Positions 57,150-64,000 of a DNA stretch of 64,000 nt are shown here, piece after piece; position 1 is the first letter of the stretch; each line of letters begins with the position of its first letter. The translations under genes were made by a program, and so were the position numbers. The stretch comes from Kryptolebias marmoratus. Its lineage: Eukaryota > Chordata > Actinopteri > Cyprinodontiformes > Rivulidae. The stretch is taken from positions 25,851,431-25,915,430 of the forward strand of contig NC_051445.1 of assembly GCF_001649575.2 (NCBI RefSeq), read 5' to 3'. A model generated the notes under the pieces. That model was given only the letters and a program-made list of their open reading frames with translations. It did not search any database and had not been told where the DNA came from.

Positions 57150-57715
57150 TGGAGTCAACCCTGAGTGTCTGTTAGCAAAATATCTCATGAACTACTGGAC
57201 AGATTTTAATTAGACATTCAAAAAGCAGTAATTTTATATACATCTACACCTGATAAACTTGATTGCTGACTTTATTGATTTACTAACAAATCCAATGAGA
57301 TCACCGATCCCTTTTTCAAGGGAGGCCTTGGCATGAAGGCAGCCTAATATGTATGTTTTCAGTCTGTGTGATAGAACCGGAGCACTCAGAGAAAACTCAC
57401 ACAAACACCACAAAGAAAGACCCCAGGTCCAGGTCCAGCTCGGGGTTTGAATACAGAACCGTTCGACTACAGAACTAGCCTCTAAGCCATCACGCTGCCT
57501 GGTAGTGATGTAAAATTTAATCTGGTAGTAGGTGAGAGTCATTCATAACACATACTCTGAGTGACATCTTGAGATATCACCTCAGATTGCATATAATTTT
57601 ATTGTCCAAGTTTGACCAAAACGCCTACGACTTTGTCATTTTTTATAATCTTATCCTAAAACTCTGGTATGGAAGGCAGTGGGTGATCTGCATTCTTTCA
57701 AGGAATGCTGTCTTT
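57150..57715 (+). repeat. CTCATGAACCACTGGA family, copy 6, interrupted by SINE-like copy H
   Basis: Left part 57160-57255 (GTCTGTTAGCAAAATATCTC, ATGAACTACTGGACAGATTT, TATACATCTACACCTGATAA). Right part 57515-57715 (CTGGTAGTAGGTGAGAGTCA, TCTTTCAAGGAATGCTG). The SINE-like repeat between them splits one unit. Confidence 0.65.
57290..57505 (-). repeat. SINE-like repeat, copy H
   Basis: AATATGTATGTTTTCAGTCT, GAACCGGAGCACTCAGAGAA, AACTCACACAAACACCACAA, CGGGGTTTGAATACAGAACC, and the head complement CTAGCCTCTAAGCCATCACG. The ATCC tail is lost. Confidence 0.65.
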
Positions 57716-57741
57716 AATCCTACTTTTGTGATTATTATATT

Positions 57742-57905
57742 TTTTGGCGGTCAGTGCTGCTGTCTTGTAATTCTGAGGTTGTGGGTTTGACCCCAGGTTG
57801 CATCAGGAAGGGTATCCAGTTTAAAACAATTGCCAAATCTTTTGAACCAGTTCGTTTGCTGTTGTGACCACTGCAGGAGGGAGCACCTGAAAGAAAAACA
57901 ACAAA
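57742..57905 (+). repeat. tRNA-headed SINE-like repeat of a second family
   Basis: Head TTTGGCGGTCAGTGCTGCTG, B-box-like GTGGGTTTGACCCCAGGTTG, body CATCAGGAAGGGTATCCAGT and GCCAAATCTTTTGAACCAGT, and an A-rich tail GAAAGAAAAACAACAAAC. Minus-strand frames of 64-66 codons here are by-products. Confidence 0.65.
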
Positions 57906-58059
57906 CTTTATAGTGCACATGCACATAAAAAGCAATTAAAGACATTCACTAAAATCTAAATGTGGCCAGTAATGCACACTTCATCCCCCTGCTCACAGAC
58001 TTGTTTGAGTGATTTAAACTGAACAAATTGTATCAGTGTTTGCGCCATACAGTTAGCAG

Positions 58060-58275
58060 CAGGTCACTCTACTGGTGAATGCACATTTTAAAGCTGAGAA
58101 GTTGTCTGCCTGCGTCGCAGCAACCTCATGGCTGGCTGGTTTCTCTTCAAAGATGGGCGCCATTAATCACCGAGTCATATTGTTGCACTGATGCAGGTCA
58201 TTGAGCACTGAAGCAGATAATGTGTAAATCAGGATCTCAGTCTCAGCTGAATCGAACCGGATGGATCATTAGCTG
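58060..58275. promoter_or_regulatory. Candidate conserved non-coding block
   Basis: Unique and balanced: CTGCCTGCGTCGCAGCAACC, AAGATGGGCGCCATTAATCA, GTCATATTGTTGCACTGATG. It contains a TAAT core and a palindromic GGCGCC. Conservation not testable here. Confidence 0.3.
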
Positions 58276-59555
58276 AAATGTGCCACGATGAACAGAAGTT
58301 GTTAGGATTCAGTCAAATAACCAAGAACGTTGAAGTGTTCCAACTATAATCCCAACCACATCTAAAGGCCTCACATTCTTTGAAGGAATTCATATCACCC
58401 GCTGACTTTCATGCAGTTTCATACTAAATGTTAATGAGTTGTTGATGTATATTCAGTAATTACTTTCTGAGACCCTGTTCACGAGGGATTAGTTTTTATG
58501 AATATGCATAAGCTATTTTTTTGCATCTACATGGAAACGGCACTTTCGGAGCACCTAAATAAATTTGTTTAAAACTGGGTTCCAGAGTAAGAAACTCTTG
58601 AAATGCCAACCTTTTTTTTTTCGTGTGGACAGCCTAAAAGCAACCTTTTGAAAGCAACAACATCGTAGGCCTACCTCTGACCTAACCTACACTCCACAGA
58701 AATAACAACAAGATAACACATTACATGCTTCTTGTGTTTGTGCTGCAGATGTTTTTTTAACTGCAGCACAACCTTCATTTACTTTATTACTTCAATGAAC
58801 AGATAAGACTGATGAACAATAACAATGCCTTGAATAGAGCAATGCAACCTCCCCTTATTTTACACCAAATACTACAAGGCAAAACATGTTTTTATCCTTT
58901 TATTGAACTGTCTGCAATTTAGCAAATGTAGCATAAAAAAACCCTACAATATACACCAAGTATATGTTAATTTACTGTACCCCAGCCATCCCTCGCTGGA
59001 TACTGGGTCTGAAATTTGTCTATTATGTCCAGATATTTAGACTGATCGGACTCCCGGTCAATACTCACTGTCCTGCACTGCTGGGGTTAGTTTAATGTGA
59101 CAAAAAATGTGATTTTCAGTCCACAAAAAGGACTCGGTTCTTGCTCTTGTATTCTCTATTCTTGTCTTTTTCTTCGTCTTTACAGTTCGAACCATAGACT
59201 GTGTTGTGGCGGTTGTAGATGAAATAAGGAGCTGGACGGTAAAAGTGACAAACTTTATTATGTGCGCATTATCACACCAGGCGCGATGATAAAACTCTCT
59301 TCAGTCTCATTCGTTTTCTGCACTCCTACCATACACTCTGTTGCAGCGGCGGGCGATAATAACCTATATGAGGGAGGCAGGATATGTGAACCGCTTTTCA
59401 GTAGATTAACTAAGGGCTGGTTCCTTACTTTGGATTGTTTTTTCTGTCCATGGTGTTATAGGCCAGTCTTTTGTGAGTTTGTGTGTACTGTACAGCAATT
59501 ACAAGCACATACAGTAAAAACACAGGAGGGGAATTTAAAGTGGGTGCCAAGGTTG
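58276..59555. other. Unassigned sequence
   Basis: Nothing recognised with confidence. A 131-codon plus-strand frame (59262-59657) has no domain; its right end enters the block described next. Confidence 0.3.
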
Positions 59556-59559
59556 TTTA

Positions 59560-59850
59560 TGCCACTCAGTCACTTGCTAATGAGTAATCAAGTTTCACAG
59601 CTTGAGTGTTGGGGTGGTAATTCGGGTTGCACACCATGTTCCCAAACCGTGGAGTAGCGATTCATTATCATGGAGATCTGTATAATCAAACAATTAGTGA
59701 ATTTCTCCTCATCAACAAGGCCAGCTCCCTGTCTGATGTGCTCATTGGCGACAGGAGGTGGTTGGAGGGTGGGGGAGAATGATCATCGCTGACAAGTGGC
59801 TGCCTCCTGACGTTTCCTGGCTGTTTTCCAGTTCGGGGCATTGCGAGGGT
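59560..59850. promoter_or_regulatory. Candidate conserved non-coding block, homeodomain-rich
   Basis: CTTGCTAATGAGTAATCAAG, GGTGGTAATTCGGGTTGCAC, AGCGATTCATTATCATGGAG and ATCAAACAATTAGTGAATTT give many TAAT/ATTA cores in repeat-free sequence. This is one of the most enhancer-like stretches of the window. Confidence 0.4.
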
Positions 59851-60614
59851 TAAACAGCTCTGATGAACACCCACCCACTCTGGATGTGTCAGACTGTGGA
59901 GGAAAACCACAGGGACAGTAATTGACAAGACAGTAAAATGTGAGAGCGGGAGAGGAAGAGATGGAGTGAGACATGAAGGGATGTTTTTTTTCTTCTTCTT
60001 CTTCTTTAAGAGATGAAGGCACAAAGAAAGAGAATCTAAATGTGTCAGCCCTTGTTGCTTGTTTACAGAAACAGATCCATTTAAATCTTTATGGAACTGG
60101 GGAAAGAAATAAGTCAGTTTAGCATTTTTAATGTCTCATATCTCTTGTGACTGGCTTGAAAACCTGACATGAGCTCATTCTTTCAGTAGAAGATACTGTC
60201 ACTTCAAATAACATCACAGAGACATTCACTACTGAGGTATCTAAAATACTAATGGATCACTGTCACAACAGACAGTTTATTTTTTACAATTTGAAGGCAA
60301 CAGTTTTTCCTCAACATCCACAGAGCGGTCCATTTTGACCAGAAAGAATTCACACAAGATGTGATGTGTTTACATTTGGATGATCAGCATGACTTTGTTA
60401 TCACCCGCCAAAAGATGAGGGAGGAGTGTTAATGTTTTTGCAGCAACAAATGACACCCTGTGACTCATTATAAACAAAGGTTTTTGTTAAAACTGCAACA
60501 CAAAAAAACCCCAACAACAACAAAACAAAAGAAAAAGTCACAGGACTTGCTCAGATCCTTGCCTGACCCCCCCTGTCAGGATCAGGCCAGATCTTTTATA
60601 TCTTGAGCAAACTA

Positions 60615-61215
60615 CAGTGCCATGCAAAAGTAATCTGAGTTTTCTTCATCAGTGGTTTTCTCTTTGCCACTCTCCCATAAAGCTCAGGCAGGTGAAGAAC
60701 CTGGGTAACAGATGTTATATGTACAGTCTCTTCCATCTCACCTGCTGAAGCTTGGAGCTCATTCAGAGAGCTCACAGGTGTGTTGGTGGTCTTTCTCTCT
60801 GTTCTCCTTCTTCACGCTCACTCAGTTTGTGAGGAGGATCTGCTCCTGGTAGATTTACACATGTCCCATATTCCTTCCATGTCTTAATGATAAATTTAAC
60901 AGAACTCCTGGGGATATTTAGGGCCTTGGGAATCCTTTTGTATCCATCTTCTGACTTGTAATTTTCAATAAACATTTCTCTGAGTTGAATTAGGACAGAC
61001 ACTTTTAAAGGGGTGAATATTTATGCAATTATTTATTTTACATCAAATATTTTTATTTTATTGGTATTACTCTGTAGAAATGTAGTTTCACTTTGGCACT
61101 GAAGGTTTTTTTAAATATATTTTTTTGTAAAGAAGGCTAATTTATATTGATCATGAGTGATTTATGACAGCAATAAAAGCAGAAAACATCAGTACAATAC
61201 TTTTGCAAGGCACTG
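60615..61215 (-). mobile_element. Tc1-like deletion derivative with both inverted ends (601 bp)
   Basis: The ends CAGTGCCATGCAAAAGTA and ACTTTTGCAAGGCACTG are inverted repeats flanked by TA on each side (60613-60614 and 61216-61217). On the minus strand a transposase N-terminus remains (60772-61002), with IPKALNIPRSSVKFIIKTWK, EYGTCVNLPG and KLSEREE, the helix-turn-helix of Tc1-like enzymes. The DDE domain is deleted, so the copy is non-autonomous but could have been mobilised in trans. Confidence 0.82.
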
Positions 61216-61271
61216 TATGTTTGAACAGTCAGGGCCAAAGTCCTCTCCAGAACCAGAACTGAACACTACAA

Positions 61272-61298
61272 GAGTCAGGGGTCAGGGGTCAGGGGTCA
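61272..61298 (+). repeat. Tandem GGGGTCA heptamer (nuclear-receptor-like half sites)
   Basis: GAGTCA is followed by three GGGGTCA units, giving GGGTCA half sites at 61279, 61286 and 61293 with 1-base spacing (DR1 type). Confidence 0.6.
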
Positions 61299-61299
61299 A

Positions 61300-61795
61300 C
61301 CTGCCTGTTTCAAGGGCTGCAGATTTCCAAAACCTCCAACTTCAGCAGTGTGGAGACTCTTAGACCTACAGACCCAGCTGTCTGCGAACACCTTTACTTG
61401 ACTCTCTGTTTTATTCTCCATTATTTTTTCATTTTTGATTTGAGTTTTGAGCATGTTTCTTACCTGGGTTCAGTTTCATCAGTCATCAGTTTTATGTTGT
61501 CTATTTTGTTCCTCACTGAGACCTGACAATTCATTGTTGTCCTCTGTGGGGGACAATAGTCTAAGACCCCTTCATCAAGTTTAGTTTTAAAAAGTTTTTT
61601 AAAGCTTATCACTCATTAAAGAGGACAACCTGATCTTTCTAATGATGGTACATTAGTGTGGGCGGGGCCAGCACAGCATCTGTACCATCTTTTTTAAATA
61701 AAAGAAGCTCAGTTCTTTATATTTTATAGCACACAACATAAAAGTAAACATATTTTCACAGATATTCCATTGGTTTGAATTAAGGATTTTATTGT

Positions 61796-61829
<34 letters not shown>

Positions 61830-62084
61830 AATTCGTTGTCCTGTGTAATGGACATCAGAACCTGCTACTTCCATCTTTGAACATTTTTCATACTTTGAAA
61901 TCAGGGGTTTGCATGAGGCAAAGAGGATTATACTCAAAACTAATAAGGAGTTAGACAAATAAAAAAACACCAGAAGGAGGAGGTGCAAACAGGAAAAGGT
62001 GAAAGGTCCTAATGAAAGCCTGAAGAACCAGACGTGCTCAAAGAGTGCAAACCTCTCCCAAAGCCATAGTGTCAATAAAAAATA
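61300..62084. other. Unassigned sequence with poly-T
   Basis: A T28 run occupies 61798-61825. No gene recognised. Confidence 0.35.
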
Positions 62085-62360
62085 GCATGCCTATTCTTAG
62101 ATAAACATCTCTAAAATTGACTGAGTTCTAACTATTTTTGTGTTTTTTAAGGTCAGTTGGCTGTGGCAGCCATCTTGTATTTGGTTGACTTCAAAAGTAA
62201 ATTAGTTGTAGATGTACAGCATATGCAGTGATTACCTTCTGAAAGTTTCATTAAAATATATTCAGCGGTTCTTGAGACATTTTGCTAACAGACAGACACA
62301 TGAATACATGCACAAATCTATTCTCAATTGCCCTCTCACTTTTGGTGGCACACAGTAATA
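62085..62360 (-). repeat. CTCATGAACCACTGGA family, copy 7 (inverted)
   Basis: Plus-strand reading is the complement of the family: AAGGTCAGTTGGCTGTGGCA, GCCATCTTGTATTTGGTTGA, GTTGTAGATGTACAGCATAT, GATTACCTTCTGAAAGTTTC, ATTTTGCTAACAGACAGACA and CCTCTCACTTTTGGTGGCAC. Confidence 0.7.
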
Positions 62361-62824
62361 ATGACGCCCTTAATTTATCGTTCTTCAAAATTTTGCTCTC
62401 CATGTAGCTACTTAAACTACTTGTTAGTGTATTCTATACATTATCTATTTACTAAAAAAACATGGTCACAACAACCAAGCCAACACTGCAAAGATTTTAA
62501 AAAATACAGTCCTCGATCACTCGAACCACAGTGTTGCTGATTTTGAAGACAGTCTGAAGAACACCACCCGAGACATAGAAAGGTTTTATTTAACACTAAT
62601 CTACGGTAAATGAAAATAAACACAAGATCAATCTGCACTGTATTTGCTCTGCAAAGGGCAAAACATGTAAACAAGTGTAAAAAAGTTCAACAAAGAGTTA
62701 AACAGTTTTGACATTTCAGTAACAGTTTTTATTTAGTGTGATGCTACCATAATAATTCTGTATTTGTTGTCATTTTCTAAATACAATAAAGCAAGTCAGT
62801 AAATACAAGGAAACAATGATTTAT

Positions 62825-63175
62825 TAGCTCCGACAAGGAGGTCATGTTTTCTGAGTGTCTATCTGTCTGTGTACAAGATCACTCAAAAAGTTATGAACGC
62901 ATTTTCATAAAATTTTCAGGAAACGTCAAACAGAAGGAACAGGGGATTACATTTTGGTGGTGATCTTGTCAAAGTTCAAGGTCAAAGGTCAGTGTAACAG
63001 ATCAGCCCGTGCTCTAACTCTGCAGCTGTAAAACAGAAATGTTAAACTCCACAGCTGGACACCTCATGGGTCAAGGGTGATCACTGTTGATTTCAAAGTT
63101 CATGGGGTCAAAGGTCAAGGTCACAGGTAACCCCCTTTGTTAAAATCTTCTCGTTGTTCCTACATGTGACCCATT
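62825..63175 (+). repeat. GGTTATGTTTTC family, copy P3, with AGGTCA arrays
   Basis: Starts GACAAGGAGGTCATGTTTTC. It has CTCAAAAAGTTATGAACGCA, TTTTCAGGAAACGTC and TTTTGGTGGTGATC, then two clusters of AGGTCA half sites: 62973-62991 (AGTTCA, AGGTCA, A, AGGTCA) and 63105-63123 (GGGTCA, A, AGGTCA, AGGTCA). Confidence 0.6.
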
Positions 63176-63179
63176 TTCT

Positions 63180-63385
63180 TCCTCCACCAAGTTTTCAGTT
63201 GTTTGTCTGTCTGTTAGGAAGATTAGGTAAAAACTAAAGATTTGGATGAAATGTTCAGAAAATGTTGGGGTTGTCACAAAAAAACCAATGGATTCAATTT
63301 TGGTGCAGATCCAGGTTATGATCCGGATTACACTATTTATTAATCACGATGTGGTGGAAGTTTGCGCTCTCTGAGGGCTTCTAAT
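63180..63385 (+). repeat. GGTTATGTTTTC family, copy P4
   Basis: TTTGTCTGTCTGTTAGGAAG, AAATGTTCAGAAAATGTTGG, TTTTGGTGCAGATCCAGGTT and GTTTGCGCTCTCTGAGGGCT. Same orientation as P3. Confidence 0.6.
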
Positions 63386-64000
63386 TTTTTACTTTTGACA
63401 GTAAAAAAACAGTTTCAAACAAAATAATAAATTTCATATTAAGATTTTTAGTAACATCTCATCATCCTTACCATGCTGTTTCTCTGTCCAACAATCTCCT
63501 GTGCCTTTAAATATGAGAAAAAAAAATTGTGTCATAGAATGATCCCTACTCTATCAAACGAACCCTGAGATTACACAACTTACCACCAAACGATGTGTAC
63601 GGTACTTTGTGTCACCACCCAAGTGTAGGTCGTACAATTTGTCATCAGTTTAGTTATTTTCTGCAGCATTATATCCCAGAGGAATATCTCCTGCTGTGTG
63701 ATAATTCAGTCATGAGGCACTAGTATTATTAACTGCATTCACAGCTCTGATAATGTAATAAAACAATCCACATGATGCATCTCTATTGGTTTTGCATGAA
63801 AACAATATCATTCTGCACCAGTGAATATTTCACAGCTGAAATCAAATTTGTTTGCCTGTGTTGTGATGAATAGTATTTCATAAAGTGAACAAACCTCCCC
63901 ATTATTCCTACTGCAGACTGTGTGCCAATGACATTACAGTGTATATTACTTATCTGGGGAAAATAGGCTAGCTGAGAGACATTATGCACATGATAAATAA
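63386..64000. other. Unassigned sequence
   Basis: No gene recognised to the end of the window. A minus-strand 68-codon frame (63783-63989) has no motif. Confidence 0.3.

Overview
The window is nuclear DNA of a ray-finned fish, most likely a percomorph teleost. It combines several Tc1-like transposon families, Penelope-like elements with a GIY-YIG endonuclease, a Ty3/gypsy retrotransposon, hAT-type miniature elements, tRNA-headed SINE-like repeats and long CA/CT microsatellites. There is no operon structure and no dense coding. Three runs of N (10373-11125, 16204-16252, 51724-52182) and single Ns at 26840 and 33839 show it is a draft assembly. No complete host protein-coding gene is visible, and almost every long open frame is a repeat or a chance frame.

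Layout. 1-3.4 kb: the 3' part of a Ty3/gypsy element with an intact integrase frame, a 5'-truncated Penelope-like element, and a decayed Tc1-like copy. 3.4-15 kb: mostly unique AT-rich sequence, with a Tc1-like relic, a second Penelope-like copy broken by a gap, a LINE/SINE-type tail and small inverted-repeat elements. 15-20.6 kb: the only region with host-gene signals, all on the minus strand. These are a CpG-rich putative first exon with an ATG and a strong splice donor (20352-20560), and a 96-bp open exon-like block with acceptor and donor (15767-15862). If both are real, a gene starts near 20.5 kb and runs leftwards out of the window. 20.6-64 kb: no exon evidence. This part alternates between blocks that look like conserved non-coding regulatory DNA (many TAAT/ATTA, SOX, PBX-like sites) and dispersed repeats, so it may be the upstream gene desert of that gene, or an intron or flank of another.

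The main structural result is a three-level transposon nest at 50262-53039. A Tc1-like element is cut by a hAT-like element with a perfect 8-bp target duplication, which itself contains LTR-like sequence and an assembly gap. Other well-supported insertions are two solo LTRs of one family in opposite orientation (26695-27177 and 36415-36939), a 225-bp hAT-type MITE (18727-18951), a 241-bp inverted-repeat MITE (56886-57126) and a 601-bp Tc1 deletion derivative with both ends intact (60615-61215). Several repeat families recur across the window: the 'CTCATGAACCACTGGA' family seven times, the 'TTTTAGCTAGC' family twice, the 'GGTTATGTTTTC' family four times and a SINE-like family eight times.

All family names come from recognition of sequence signatures by eye. 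No database comparison was possible.
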